Below, piece by piece: positions 53,466 to 61,641 of a DNA stretch of 64,000 nucleotides (positions are counted from its first letter, which is position 1; each line of letters opens with the position of its first letter). Source of the DNA: Sinorhizobium meliloti (GTDB lineage Bacteria; Pseudomonadota; Alphaproteobacteria; Rhizobiales; Rhizobiaceae); assembly GCF_035610345.1 (NCBI RefSeq), contig NZ_CP141212.1, positions 1,617,976-1,681,975 of the forward strand. Reading direction: 5' to 3'. The translations under genes were made by a program, and so were the position numbers. A model generated the notes under the pieces. It was not told where the DNA came from and made no database searches. It was given only the letters and a program-made list of their open reading frames with translations.

Positions 53466-53862
53466 TTTTCTCTCCACAGTGCTGTAAAGTAGGCGATGCT
53501 CGTCTTGGGAAACCCGGACGGCCTTCGCGGCGCCGACTTCGTCGGGCTCCGTCGGAGTGACGAGCTAACGCTATGAAAATACCGACTTCCTACGGAAGAC
53601 CGTTACACCCTTTTCCTGAAAGCGCTCCAATGTTGCCGAACGTGATGTTCCTGTCTATTGACCACTTTGGATTAACTACAAGTTGTACTTTGCGGCGACA
53701 CTCAGCGTCCGGATACTGGAAGAAGGACGAGCTCGCCCACGCTCCCGAAGACGTCCGCGAAGGGCGAAACCTCGAGGATCGTGTGGTCTCGTGATCGGCG
53801 GTTGTGATATAGCGGTCCGTCGGCCGGCCTCATCGGGAGGGCGGCACTCGAAGCGCGACGTG
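53466..53862. other. 397-bp intergenic region, nothing recognised
   Basis: Contains the upstream region of the RTX gene (reverse) and of a small membrane-protein gene (forward). Several overlapping frames exist but none has a ribosome site plus recognisable product. Confidence 0.4.
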
Positions 53863-54210
53863 ATGGATATTCCTTGGGGCTACATTCAGCGCCACTTCGA
53901 TTGGCTCGGGCATGTGGTCGAGGGCTTCTGTATTGCAGCAGTCGTCGCCCTCCTGTTCATGGCGATTGCACCGAGAAGGCTGGCGCTGATCATCGGCCTC
54001 GCCTTCGCCATCGGACACTTCCACGGCCGCGAGAAACGTGATTTCGAGATCAGCGCAAAGCTGCTGCCGCCTCACCTGGAGGGCTATGAAATGTGGAGGT
54101 GGAGTTGGGACCAGGCGACCGATTTCTGGCCGGTCGCTTTGGTCCTCGCCTGCGTCATTGTCGCCCTCCTGCCCAAACGACGTCGAAAGCCGCGCAATTC
54201 CGACGACTGA
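53863..54210 (+). CDS. Small membrane protein of unknown function
   Basis: 115 aa from ATG 53863 (a GTG at 53860 is adjacent). Two or three hydrophobic spans (FCIAAVVALLFMAIAP, LALIIGLAFAIGHFH, VALVLACVIVALLP) and a basic C-terminus (KRRRKPRN). The loop KLLPPHLEGYEMWRWSWDQATDFWP is soluble and aromatic, as in small phage or rhizobial inner-membrane proteins. No family assigned; the ribosome site is weak. Confidence 0.55.
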   Translation: MDIPWGYIQRHFDWLGHVVEGFCIAAVVALLFMAIAPRRLALIIGLAFAIGHFHGREKRDFEISAKLLPPHLEGYEMWRWSWDQATDFWPVALVLACVIVALLPKRRRKPRNSDD

Positions 54211-54257
54211 AATGCGTGCATCCGGATGCTGGCGGAACTCTTGGCAAGGCCCACCTC

Positions 54258-54539
54258 TCAGGATCTGCCGGACGAGTTCGGCTTGCTGCGCCATCGGGCC
54301 CACCATACGGCCAGCTTGCGCCGCCGTCGGCGCATCGAGGGAATATCGTGCGAAAGCACGAGCAGGCCCAGAGGAACCATCCAGAAGCCCAGGATGGGCA
54401 GAAAACCGAGCAGACCGCCGAAGACGAGCAGAACGCCGATGAGCACGCGCAATGCCGGCGAATTGGGCAGGCTCATCCGCCACTTGCCGAGCACGATCTC
54501 ACGCGTCTTGGGATCGATGCCAAAATGCTTCTTCGCCAT
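54258..54539 (-). CDS. Small conserved membrane protein
   Basis: A 93-aa protein with two close hydrophobic spans (VLIGVLLVFGGLLGFLPILG, WMVPLGLLVLSHD) followed by an arginine-rich tail. The GFLPILGFWMVPLGL stretch resembles PGPGW-type putative transmembrane proteins of rhizobia. An additional Met lies one codon upstream (54542). It is convergent with the preceding small membrane-protein gene. Confidence 0.65.
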   Translation of the reverse strand: MAKKHFGIDPKTREIVLGKWRMSLPNSPALRVLIGVLLVFGGLLGFLPILGFWMVPLGLLVLSHDIPSMRRRRRKLAVWWARWRSKPNSSGRS

Positions 54540-54681
54540 CACTCTTCTTCCGTACCAATGACCCCACAGTTGGTGCCTTCTCCACAGGGCGGCAACCGCC
54601 TACCGTCATTTTTTTTGAAAAACCGCTTGGCAAATCGGAAAAGCATTTGTATTAGCAGCCTCACTTCTGCGGCGCAGATGA

Positions 54682-54756
54682 TCCCTGGTAGCTCAGCGGT
54701 AGAGCACTCGACTGTTAATCGATAGGTCGCCGGTTCGAATCCGGCCCGGGGAGCCA
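54682..54756 (+). tRNA. tRNA-Asn (GUU anticodon)
   Basis: 75-nt cloverleaf with encoded CCA; acceptor TCCCTGG pairs with CCGGGGA, anticodon loop CTGTTAA gives GTT. A terminator follows nine bases on. Confidence 0.97.
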
Positions 54757-54764
54757 GTTTTCAA

Positions 54765-54796
54765 AGCCCTGCACCTCGCGGTGCGGGGCTTTTTCT
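54765..54796 (+). terminator. Intrinsic terminator after tRNA-Asn
   Basis: AGCCCTGCACC-tcgc-GGTGCGGGGCT (one T-G pair) followed by TTTTCTTT. Confidence 0.85.
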
Positions 54797-55132
54797 TTGA
54801 GTATTTTCAAGCGCTTAACCGATCATGTAAATGCACCAAGCCTCTAAGGGTTCGGTGCTGGCTTGCTTTTTGGTTACATTTTGGCTGCTTTTCGGACCAC
54901 ACAGGCCGGCAAACGGGGAATTCATAGGGTCCGAAGCTATTGCGCGTTACGCAATGAGAAACGCCGCAAGCGGCATCTATCGCTATTATCGCCGCGTGCC
55001 GAGTTGCACACGAACTATCACGCGGCATGGGAGAAGGCGCGGATCAAGGAGACGAACGCCACGAAAGGCGGAATGCGACCTCCCTTTGAGCCGGAAACAA
55101 AGGAGGTCCAGCAGGCGACGCTGTTTTGAGCG
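54797..55132. other. 336-bp region with only weak open frames
   Basis: Two overlapping forward frames (from 54831 and 54863) run through but lack ribosome sites. The end of one (NYHAAWEKARIKETNATKGG) reads like a real protein fragment. Possibly a decayed gene next to tRNA-Asn; not assigned. Confidence 0.3.
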
Positions 55133-55306
55133 TTATTTCTTGCCGAGGTATTCCATCACTTTTTCGCGGTTCGGCCCAGCTTCACGGATCGCCTTCAACG
55201 CCTTCTGCCGCGTCACCTTCGCCGTTCTCATGAGGTAGGCCACCTCGTGCTCCTGTTCGGAAACGAGCTCACGGTCGCGGCCTTTCTTCTTCGGATTATC
55301 TGCCAT
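55133..55306 (-). CDS. DUF3606 small protein
   Basis: A 57-aa protein with the DUF3606 layout: MADNPKKKGRDRELVSEQEH, then EVAYLMRTAKVTRQKALKAI and GPNREKVMEYL, an HTH-like pair of helices. These small proteins are common in rhizobia and linked by some work to general stress responses. GAGGAAA lies upstream of the ATG. A related gene lies directly upstream on the same strand. Confidence 0.8.
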   Translation of the reverse strand: MADNPKKKGRDRELVSEQEHEVAYLMRTAKVTRQKALKAIREAGPNREKVMEYLGKK

Positions 55307-55332
55307 GCTTTCCTCTCGTCGACGGTCTACCA

Positions 55333-55521
55333 CTAGCCGCCCGACAACCATCTATTGCTGAGATAGTCCTTCGCTTTCACCCCGGCAGGGTTTCCTTCAC
55401 GGAGGGCCTCCTGCACCATCCTTCTCCTATAGGCCGCATTTTTCTCATCACTTGCGACCCCATGCCCCTCGGTGGAAACGAGATCGCGGTTACGATCCGG
55501 CTCCTTGTCATTATCTGCCAC
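55333..55521 (-). CDS. DUF3606-related small protein, GTG start
   Basis: 62 aa starting GTG (MADNDKEPDRNRDLVSTEGH), with GGAG six bases upstream. The opening MADN-x-K-x2-(D/G)R-x-R(D/E)LVS matches the neighbouring DUF3606 protein, and the C-terminal helix (RMVQEALREGNPAGVKAKDYL) is analogous. A tandem duplication of a DUF3606 gene is likely. Confidence 0.6.
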   Translation of the reverse strand: MADNDKEPDRNRDLVSTEGHGVASDEKNAAYRRRMVQEALREGNPAGVKAKDYLSNRWLSGG

Positions 55522-55842
55522 TCTTTTTCTCCATGTACTTGGATGAAGAATAGGAGCGGATCACACTTCGGCAAGGGCGGGCTTATGACGCGTGTCTCTA
55601 GGTGATGTCGTAGTCCGGGGCGCGCCGTCGATCGGTAAGGATTTCACCGTATCAGGGACGTCCACGGCTCAATCAGTGCCTCGATGTTCTCAGCTTCAGA
55701 TTTCCTCTTTGCTCAATTCAACTCGAGGTCCGGCGCGGCATTCCTGCTGCGCCGGGCTTTTGCATTCGATGAGCCCCGCATCAACGCCGCAACTGAGCGC
55801 GGTCTCGCCGGCTGGCCTCGTGCTGGCCGGACATGTCGCCGC
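55522..55842. other. 321-bp intergenic region with one hairpin
   Basis: CCGGCGC / GCGCCGG (55730-55755) followed by GCTTTT reads as a terminator on the forward strand; its reverse side may end the DJ-1 operon. Nothing else recognised. Confidence 0.5.
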
Positions 55843-56685
55843 TTACTTCAAGCGCTCGAGGAGTTCCCGCGCCACGGCGGGGGCCGAGGCCGGATTTTGG
55901 CCCGTGATCAGTTCCCGATCGGTGACGACATGCGCGCTGAAGGGCGCATCGGACTGACTATAGCGAGCACCTGCTTGCGTGAGAGCATCCTGCGGATAGA
56001 ACTTCATCGCGCCGCCGCCGAGCAATCCCTTTGCCAGTTCCTCTTCCTCATTGCTGATCACAGTCAGGTTGTAGCCGGCAAAGATCCATTCACGGTCTGC
56101 TTTCGCTGCGCCTTCGGTTTCCAGCTGTGTGGTGAAAGCCTTCGGGTCCCGCAGGGTCGAGATGAGCGCGATGGGGCCATGGCAGGCGAGCGCGGTCGTC
56201 TTGCCCTGTTCATGGAAATGCGTCAGCAACTTGCCGAGCTCAGGGCTGACAAGAAGATCCTGCATCGGGGCATGGCCGCCAGGGACGTAGACCGCGTCGA
56301 AATGGTCGTAGCCGATCTGCTCGACCCGCGCGAGGCTGATTACGGGCGAGGCAGTGTCAGACAGCAAGCCGATTTCCTCAAGCTGCGCTTCGCTCGCCTT
56401 CATCGCAGCTTCGTCTCCGCCGAAATACATCTTGTCGATAGAGGTTTTGTCGATGGACGGCGCCGTGCCCTTGGGGGTGGCGAAGGTGATCTCGTGACCG
56501 GCATCGAGCAGCGCCTCGACCGGCTGCATCAGTTCGTTGAGGTAAAAGCCGGTCTGGAAGACCTTGCCGTCCTTCAGGTCGAGATGGTCCGAATCGGAAA
56601 GAACGACCAGCACGTTTGCTGCATGGGCGCTGGCGGCGCTGAAACCGAGGGCAAGGGTGATGGCGAGGCGACGCAGGTATTTCAT
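55843..56685 (-). CDS. Exported DJ-1/PfpI-family protein
   Basis: A 280-aa protein with a signal peptide (LRRLAITLALGFSAASAHA) and a DJ-1/PfpI domain: the nucleophile elbow is TALACHGPIAL with the conserved Cys near residue 170, and an acidic residue in DAVYVPGGHAPM. Family members are glyoxalases, deglycases or chaperones. The YFGGDEAAMKASEAQ insert is typical of the Hsp31-like/periplasmic group. It ends a probable SDR-ABM-DJ-1 operon. Confidence 0.87.
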   Translation of the reverse strand: MKYLRRLAITLALGFSAASAHAANVLVVLSDSDHLDLKDGKVFQTGFYLNELMQPVEALLDAGHEITFATPKGTAPSIDKTSIDKMYFGGDEAAMKASEAQLEEIGLLSDTASPVISLARVEQIGYDHFDAVYVPGGHAPMQDLLVSPELGKLLTHFHEQGKTTALACHGPIALISTLRDPKAFTTQLETEGAAKADREWIFAGYNLTVISNEEEELAKGLLGGGAMKFYPQDALTQAGARYSQSDAPFSAHVVTDRELITGQNPASAPAVARELLERLK

Positions 56686-56740
56686 CGTCTGTCTCCGGAT
56701 GCTTGAAAAATTGCGTTGTCAGGAGTGTGTTGCGGCTGTG

Positions 56741-57043
56741 TCAGCCGGCGATCTTCGCCAGCCGATGCAGCGAGAAATCGGCGAAATAGTCGCCGACGCC
56801 GCTGGCCAGAAACCGCTGCATGGCAGCGCCTTCCATGTGCGCCCGCCACTGTGCGTCGGTCTCCCAGCTTTCGACGAAGATGCGAATGCGGCCGTCATCG
56901 AGGGACTGGTGCAGTTCGTAGCGCAGGCAGCCGTCCTCCATGAGAGTCTCGGCGACGAGCTTTTCCTGGGCAGCCCCAAGGGCCGCCTCCTTGCCGGCTT
57001 TGGCGGTAGTCATGGCAATGATGGTGAGCGGAGAGTTTGACAT
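56741..57043 (-). CDS. Antibiotic biosynthesis monooxygenase (ABM/YgiN-like) domain protein
   Basis: A 100-aa single ABM-domain protein: LTIIAMTTAKAGKEAAL, ETLMEDGCLRYELHQSLDD, FVESWETDAQWRAHM. Such small proteins are quinol monooxygenase-like or heme-independent oxygenases, usually dimers. It lies 13 bases after the SDR gene and 55 before the DJ-1 gene. Confidence 0.83.
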   Translation of the reverse strand: MSNSPLTIIAMTTAKAGKEAALGAAQEKLVAETLMEDGCLRYELHQSLDDGRIRIFVESWETDAQWRAHMEGAAMQRFLASGVGDYFADFSLHRLAKIAG

Positions 57044-57056
57044 CGAACGCGCTCTC

Positions 57057-57848
57057 TCAGGCAATCGTGTTGACGAGGCCGCCCTCGGCGCGCAGTGCTG
57101 CGCCGTTGGTGGCCGACGAAAGCGGGCTGGCGAGATAGGTGACGAGGTTTGCCACTTCTTCTGCCTCCACCATCCGCTGCAGGATCGAAGCGGAGCGCGC
57201 AGTGGCGAAGAATTCGGCCTCGATCTCTTTGATCGGAGCGGAAGGATCGGTGGCCTGGCTGCGCAGGAAGGTCTCGATGCCTTCCGAACGGGTCGGCCCC
57301 GGCAGCACCGCGTTCACCGTGACGTTGGTGCCGCGCGTCAGTTGCGCCAAGCCGCGCGAGACGGAGAGTTGCGCCGTCTTGGTGGCCGCGTAATGGATCA
57401 TGTCGGGCGGGATGGCGAGGCCGGACTCGCTTGAGATGAAGATGATCCGACCCCAGTTCTGCTCCAGCATGCCAGGCAGGTAAGCGCGCGACAGGCGTAC
57501 GCCGCTCATCACGTTCACCTCGAAGAGATGGTTCCAGTCAGCGTCGGTGATGGCGCCGAAGTCCTTGCTTTCGTAAATGCCAAGATTATTGACCAGGATG
57601 TCGACCGACGGCGCGGCCTTGGCGATGGTCGCTGCGCCATCAGCGGTGGCAGCGTCTGCAAGAACGCCGGCAACGGATTCCCCGCCGGACGTCTTGATGT
57701 CGGTGATGGCTATGTCGAGCTTCGGCCGGTCGCGGCCGGTGATGATCACATTCGCGCCTTCGCGGGCGAGCGCGCGGGCGATTTCGAGCCCGATACCAGC
57801 GGTGGCGCCGGTAACGAGCGCGGTTTTATCGGTCAGTTGCAAATCCAT
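57057..57848 (-). CDS. Short-chain dehydrogenase/reductase
   Basis: A 263-aa classical SDR: TGATAGIG near residue 12, NNLG near 88, catalytic Ser in FISSESG and YAATK. The C-terminus (SSATNGAALRAEGGLV) is typical. First gene of an operon with the ABM and DJ-1 genes, divergent from a LysR gene across 97 bases. The group suggests handling of a reactive carbonyl or quinone under LysR control; that is inference. Confidence 0.88.
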   Translation of the reverse strand: MDLQLTDKTALVTGATAGIGLEIARALAREGANVIITGRDRPKLDIAITDIKTSGGESVAGVLADAATADGAATIAKAAPSVDILVNNLGIYESKDFGAITDADWNHLFEVNVMSGVRLSRAYLPGMLEQNWGRIIFISSESGLAIPPDMIHYAATKTAQLSVSRGLAQLTRGTNVTVNAVLPGPTRSEGIETFLRSQATDPSAPIKEIEAEFFATARSASILQRMVEAEEVANLVTYLASPLSSATNGAALRAEGGLVNTIA

Positions 57849-57945
57849 GACGTGGCTCCTGATTGTGTCCGAACGCAATCTATGATCTGAGAGCCCGAGG
57901 AACTATTGCCGCCGCTGGACATGCACCTGTGAATGGAGTTCATCA

Positions 57946-58863
57946 GTGCCGCGCATTTTGATGGAACGCTCTGGCGAGATGGAGGTGTTTGCGCGAGTGG
58001 TGCAGGAGGGCGGCTTCTCGGCAGCCGCGCGCAGCCTCGACATCACGCCATCGGCGGTCAGCAAGCTGATCGCGCGTCTGGAGGCAAGACTTGGCACGCG
58101 CCTTCTGATGCGCACGACCCGCGCGCTAACGCTGACCGAAGAAGGCGAGGCTTATCATCACGCCGCGCTCAAGATCTTGCAGGCTCTGAACGATGCTGAT
58201 CGGGAAGCGTCGGGCGGCGCCGTTCGTGGCCGGCTTCGGGTGAACGCCACCATTCCGTTCGGCACCATGTTCGTGGCGCCTGCGATGCCCGCCTTCATCG
58301 CGCGGAACCCCGATTTGATCGTTGATCTCAGCTTCGCAGACGGTATCGTCGATCTCGTCGCGGAAAAGACCGACGTCGCCATTCGCATGGGCAACCTGCC
58401 GGACAGCGGCCTGATCGCGCGAAAGCTCGGTCAGAGCAGGCGAGTGGTGTGCGCCGCGCCTTCGTACCTGGAACGCAAAGGAAAGCCCCAGACGCCCGCC
58501 GATCTCGAGCGTCATGACTGCCTGACCTTCAACTTTCGCCGCGAGCGGCCCTCATGGCCCTTCCGGTGGGACGGCCGGGAGATCGCCCAGGCGGTCACCG
58601 GAAGCCTGGTCGTCAACAACGGTGAGACGATGAAGCAGATGGTGCTTGCCGGAGCCGGCGTTGCACGGCTCGGGCTGTTTCACGTCGCCGCCGACATCGC
58701 CGCCGGAAGGCTCGTGCCTCTGCTCGAGGACTGCAATCCAGGTGATCTCGAACTGATCCACGCCATTTACGTCGGCGGTGGACCATTGCCGCATCGGGTT
58801 CGAGCCTTCATTGAATACATGATCGATGCATTGGAAGAGTCACCCCTCCTGAAGGGCGGATAG
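57946..58863 (+). CDS. LysR-family regulator of the divergent redox operon
   Basis: A 305-aa LysR protein starting at GTG 57946 with GGAG eight bases upstream; an ATG at 57961 is in frame. The HTH (AARSLDITPSAVSKLIARLE) is followed by an effector domain with cysteines in RRVVCAAPSYLE and HDCLTFNF. It is transcribed away from the SDR-ABM-DJ-1 genes, the usual LysR arrangement, and converges on the cupin gene with 17 bases between stops. Confidence 0.88.
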   Translation: MPRILMERSGEMEVFARVVQEGGFSAAARSLDITPSAVSKLIARLEARLGTRLLMRTTRALTLTEEGEAYHHAALKILQALNDADREASGGAVRGRLRVNATIPFGTMFVAPAMPAFIARNPDLIVDLSFADGIVDLVAEKTDVAIRMGNLPDSGLIARKLGQSRRVVCAAPSYLERKGKPQTPADLERHDCLTFNFRRERPSWPFRWDGREIAQAVTGSLVVNNGETMKQMVLAGAGVARLGLFHVAADIAAGRLVPLLEDCNPGDLELIHAIYVGGGPLPHRVRAFIEYMIDALEESPLLKGG

Positions 58864-58880
58864 GTGTTATGCGGGGCCGT

Positions 58881-59270
58881 CTAGTCGAGGTCGGTCTGGA
58901 TCCAATGCGGCGAATGGTGGACGTCTATAGTCTGTAAACGCCCTGGTCCGAGATTTTCGAACCGGTGTGGGATGCCAGCCGGGCCAAACACAGCCTGACC
59001 GGCAGTCGCGTCGAGGACAGTGTCTCCAACGAAAAAACGGGCCCGGCCCTCGATCACGACAAACACCTCGTCATAGGGATGCACGTGAAGACGTGGGCCT
59101 TCGCCAGTGCGGTTGGTGCCGTAAGCGAGCACGGTCACCGGTGCTCCGAGTGTGTCACCCGGCAAAGAGCCACGCCAGGGACCTTCAGCACCCGGATCAA
59201 AAAGCGTTGCACGAGCAGGCGCGCTTCCGCTTGGCCTGACCGAATTGACGTCGAAATCTTTGCGCGTCAT
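58881..59270 (-). CDS. Cupin-domain protein
   Basis: About 129 aa from ATG 59270 (12 more residues from 59306 are possible). Single cupin barrel: motif 1 as PRLHVHPYDEVFVVIEG and motif 2 as FGPAGIPHRFENLG, giving the two-His, Glu, His metal set. Substrate unknown. Convergent with the LysR gene; the VOC gene lies upstream on the same strand but 167 bases away. Confidence 0.8.
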   Translation of the reverse strand: MTRKDFDVNSVRPSGSAPARATLFDPGAEGPWRGSLPGDTLGAPVTVLAYGTNRTGEGPRLHVHPYDEVFVVIEGRARFFVGDTVLDATAGQAVFGPAGIPHRFENLGPGRLQTIDVHHSPHWIQTDLD

Positions 59271-59437
59271 GTCATCTCTCGCGAATTGTCCATCTCTGTG
59301 TGTCACAGTTCAGTATGAAGTCAGCCGGCCTATCCAGAGCCGCGACCGAATTGCCCTGCATCGCGGCTCCAATCTCCGGATATCTGGCGCAGCAAGTGCG
59401 CTACGTGATCGTCCCTTCCTTACGTCGGTGAAGCCGC

Positions 59438-59821
59438 TCATGCGCTGTTCAGATGGAGGATGTTGCCGTCGGGATCCTTGAACCAGACCATCTTGAACCC
59501 GTTCGCATCGTGGAGCCCGTCTTTGTATGACACGCCCTCCATCTCATAGCGCTCGAACGTCACACCCTTGGAACCCAAGTCGGCAACGATGGCGTCGATG
59601 TCTGGTCCGCAGTCCCACACCACGGCATTGGCCTTGTTGGTGCCGGCAAATTCCGAACTGTAGACGACCAGATACGTCGCGCCCGTCTTGTAGACCAGCA
59701 CGCCTTCCATGCCTTCGTCGTTGAGTTCAAGCCCCAGTATATCACTGTAGAAACGCCTCGCCCGATCGATGTCGCTCACCGCGACAATGGCCGAGGAAGA
59801 CTTGTCGTTGAGTGCGTTCAT
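59438..59821 (-). CDS. VOC-family (glyoxalase/bleomycin-resistance-like) protein
   Basis: A 127-aa vicinal-oxygen-chelate fold protein: IVAVSDIDRARRFYSDILGLEL at the start, and FKMVWFKDPDGNILHL at the end, with metal-type positions retained only in part. AAGGAGACATTCC precedes the ATG. Function within the wide family (lyase, dioxygenase, binding protein) cannot be decided. Confidence 0.83.
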   Translation of the reverse strand: MNALNDKSSSAIVAVSDIDRARRFYSDILGLELNDEGMEGVLVYKTGATYLVVYSSEFAGTNKANAVVWDCGPDIDAIVADLGSKGVTFERYEMEGVSYKDGLHDANGFKMVWFKDPDGNILHLNSA

Positions 59822-59898
59822 GGAATGTCTCCTTGATTGACGTCCAGAGGACGCATGACCTGCTTCGGTTCCGACACCGAAGAGGGTGGTCTCGGCAA

Positions 59899-60190
59899 TT
59901 ATCCAGAAAGTGACACAAACGAATGAGGCTGCATCGGCGATGCTAAATGTCCGCTATTCGGCTCCCGGCCCCAACGGTCGCTGCCAAGATCGCATACGGT
60001 CGCTTCGAGTTCAGTCGCGCGATAGAGGCCATAGCAGACTTTCACGAGCAAACATTCCTGGCACATCGCGCTTGGATACCAGCGAGGAACACCGACGGCG
60101 GTGAGATCTCGCGTTCGAACGATGCCTCGTTCTCGCGCCAAAGCGACAGCTCGCTCTCTGAGTGCTGGTTTCGGGCGTCTTTGGCGTTGA
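59899..60190 (-). pseudogene. Remnant of an AbiEi-type antitoxin
   Basis: Reverse-strand sequence reads ALRERAVALARERGIVRTRD, then LTAVGVPRWYPSAMCQECLL and VCYGLYRATELE: the N-terminal winged helix of AbiEi-family antitoxins. The upstream frame has a stop codon and no start, the conserved Leu/Arg (YLSRM) is replaced by YPSAM, and the similarity stops after DLGS. No AbiEii toxin gene is left. A decayed type IV toxin-antitoxin trace in an otherwise empty 470-bp gap. Confidence 0.6.
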
Positions 60191-60288
60191 CACGGTTAGT
60201 GGAATCGAGAATTCGTAATTCGCGCTTTCATTCTGCCCGGTGAGCCAGCTTTCATTTTTTCGGGCTGATTTTTCTCGTAGGTTTCCTC

Positions 60289-60633
60289 ATGCGTATCGCA
60301 TGGCTTTTCCTGGTCCTTGCGATCGCGACCGAGGTCGTCGGCCTGACTGTGATGAAGGCGGCATCCGGCTCCGGCACCTATTGGGGGCATATCGTCATGT
60401 ATGCCTCGATCGCGCTCTCCTACGTCTTCCTGGCGCGAGCGGTGAAGACCATTCCGGTGGGCGTCGCCTATGCGGTCTGGGAAGGATCGGGCGTCGCCGT
60501 GATCACGCTCGTCTCTGTTTTCGTTTTCGGCCATGCGCTTTCCGGTCGCGAGATGCTGGGCCTTGCGATGGCCGTCGCGGGAATACTTCTCCTCAATGCC
60601 GGCAGGAGCGATGCCGCGGAAACCGCCGCATGA
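60289..60633 (+). CDS. Small multidrug resistance (SMR) transporter, first of pair
   Basis: A 114-aa four-helix SMR protein. The essential membrane Glu is at residue 15 (AIATEVVGLTVMK); other landmarks are AYAVWEGSGVAVITLVS and GREMLGLAMAVAGILLL. Overlapping ATGA with the next SMR gene suggests a heterodimeric exporter of the MdtIJ or YkkCD kind. Confidence 0.88.
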   Translation: MRIAWLFLVLAIATEVVGLTVMKAASGSGTYWGHIVMYASIALSYVFLARAVKTIPVGVAYAVWEGSGVAVITLVSVFVFGHALSGREMLGLAMAVAGILLLNAGRSDAAETAA

Positions 60634-60956
60634 GCGCGTCGGGTCTCTCCTTCGCATTCGCGGTCGCCGCCGGTGTGCTCGATGTGGCAGCGAATCTCGC
60701 CTCGACGAAGTCGAACGGCTTTGCCCGCCGCGGCTGGGGTGCCCTTTCGATCGTCCTGGTGCTTGCGGCCTTCGCGCTCCTGGCGGAAGCGATCAAGGAC
60801 ATGGACCTGGCGATCGCCTATGCCATTCTCGGCGCAACCGGAATCTTCGGTACGGCCATCTGCGGCCGCCTTTTCTTCGGTCAGAGGCTGAAACCGATCG
60901 GCTGGCTTGGACTGTCACTGATTTTCGGCGCGGTGCTGGTGCTTCACACCGCCTGA
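60630..60956 (+). CDS. Small multidrug resistance (SMR) transporter, second of pair
   Basis: A 108-aa four-helix SMR protein. The position of the essential Glu is taken by Asp18 in AAGVLDVAANLASTK. Later segments AYAILGATGIFGTAICGRLF and GWLGLSLIFGAVLVLH are SMR-like. Translationally coupled to the first SMR gene. Its 3' end lies inside one of two direct repeats that flank the vapBC remnant. Confidence 0.85.
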   Translation: MSASGLSFAFAVAAGVLDVAANLASTKSNGFARRGWGALSIVLVLAAFALLAEAIKDMDLAIAYAILGATGIFGTAICGRLFFGQRLKPIGWLGLSLIFGAVLVLHTA

Positions 60957-61027
60957 CGCGGCTGTCCATCTGAGCCTGAGCGCTTCTTCCTCAGGGGCGA
61001 AGCGACGGGCTGCCTGCCCGGCACCAG
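60930..61027 (+). repeat. Direct repeat A: SMR 3' end plus SDR C-terminal fragment
   Basis: About 97 bases matching 61663-61758 at roughly four of five positions by eye (for example GCGGTGCTG-TGCTT, CGCCTGAC, CCTGAGCGCTT, GGCTGCC). The forward strand holds the end of the second SMR gene. The reverse strand reads LVPGRQPVASPLRKKRSGSD-GQPRQAV-stop, the tail of an SDR like the one at 62.5 kb, without the rest of that gene. Confidence 0.75.
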
Positions 61028-61034
61028 AAGCTGG

Positions 61035-61432
61035 TCATCGCTTTACGAGGCGCATTCCGGCATGATCGGCTGCCGGCTTGTCGAAGGTCAGCGTTTCGGC
61101 GCAGCCTGCCAAGCGCCCGCCGTGGGCGATCAGCGCATCGGAGAAGTCCGCCTTCGTCGTGCGGTAGGTGGCAAGCGCCAGATAACCGGCATCCGCTCGA
61201 TCAACCACGATCTCACGCGCTCGCAACAAAGTTTCTATAACGCGAGCAACGGCTTCGCGTGGCATCCTATATAAGCGCGTTAAGACCCGGACGGTTCGAC
61301 AAGAACCACCTGCGAGATGTAGCCCGGCGCCTCGGATGTGAAGCCGTCAATGATCTGCGAAGCCAACGGTGACTGGATCGTATCGTCCTGCGCCAGGTAG
61401 CGCACGAGCAGGTTCGTATCGATGCCGATCAT
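61035..61432 (-). pseudogene. VapC-type PIN toxin with a frameshift
   Basis: The N-terminal half (MIGIDTNLLVRYLAQDD ... ISQVVLVE, with the first PIN Asp at residue 5) and C-terminal half (VLTRLYRMPREAVARVIETL ... ADFSDALIAHGGRLAGCAE, with the later acidic residues) are in different frames. Restoring one base near 61288 (GAA-CCG to GAA-ACCG) joins them into a normal ~131-aa PIN protein. Start overlaps the vapB stop (ATGA). Either a decayed toxin or a sequencing error. Confidence 0.8.
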
Positions 61433-61605
61433 TCGCCGGTGGATCCAGCGGCTATCGCTTTCTGCATATCCTCGAGACTGACTGGCCTGTCCGGACGAGG
61501 AACGATCCCCTTGAGCGATCTGATCGAATGGGAAGCGGGCACAACGGCGTAGTGGCCGTCCTCCATACGGATGAAGTCCACACGATCCCCGGCGGAAAGA
61601 CCCAT
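61429..61605 (-). pseudogene. VapB/AbrB-type antitoxin, N-terminally truncated
   Basis: The readable part is KVRADMGLSAGDRVDFIRME then DGHYAVVPASHSIRSLKGIV and ends LEDMQKAIAAGSTGE, a normal SpoVT/AbrB swapped-hairpin plus toxin-binding tail. The expected first strand (QVTIPAKVR) is disrupted: upstream in frame there is a stop after PYIPCP-AK. The first Met left (61605) would skip most of the DNA-binding domain. The break lies close to direct repeat B. Confidence 0.65.
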
Positions 61606-61641
61606 ATCGGCGCGGACCTTGGCCGGGCATGGGATGTAGGG

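Noticed and set aside
54831..55238. Forward open frames after tRNA-Asn
   Set aside because: No ribosome site and no motif; one frame end looks protein-like but not enough to call a gene.
59289..59312. CATCTCTGTGTGTCACAG near the cupin gene as a RIME fragment
   Set aside because: Only the first ~18 bases resemble a RIME start, with a two-base deletion; too short to separate from chance.
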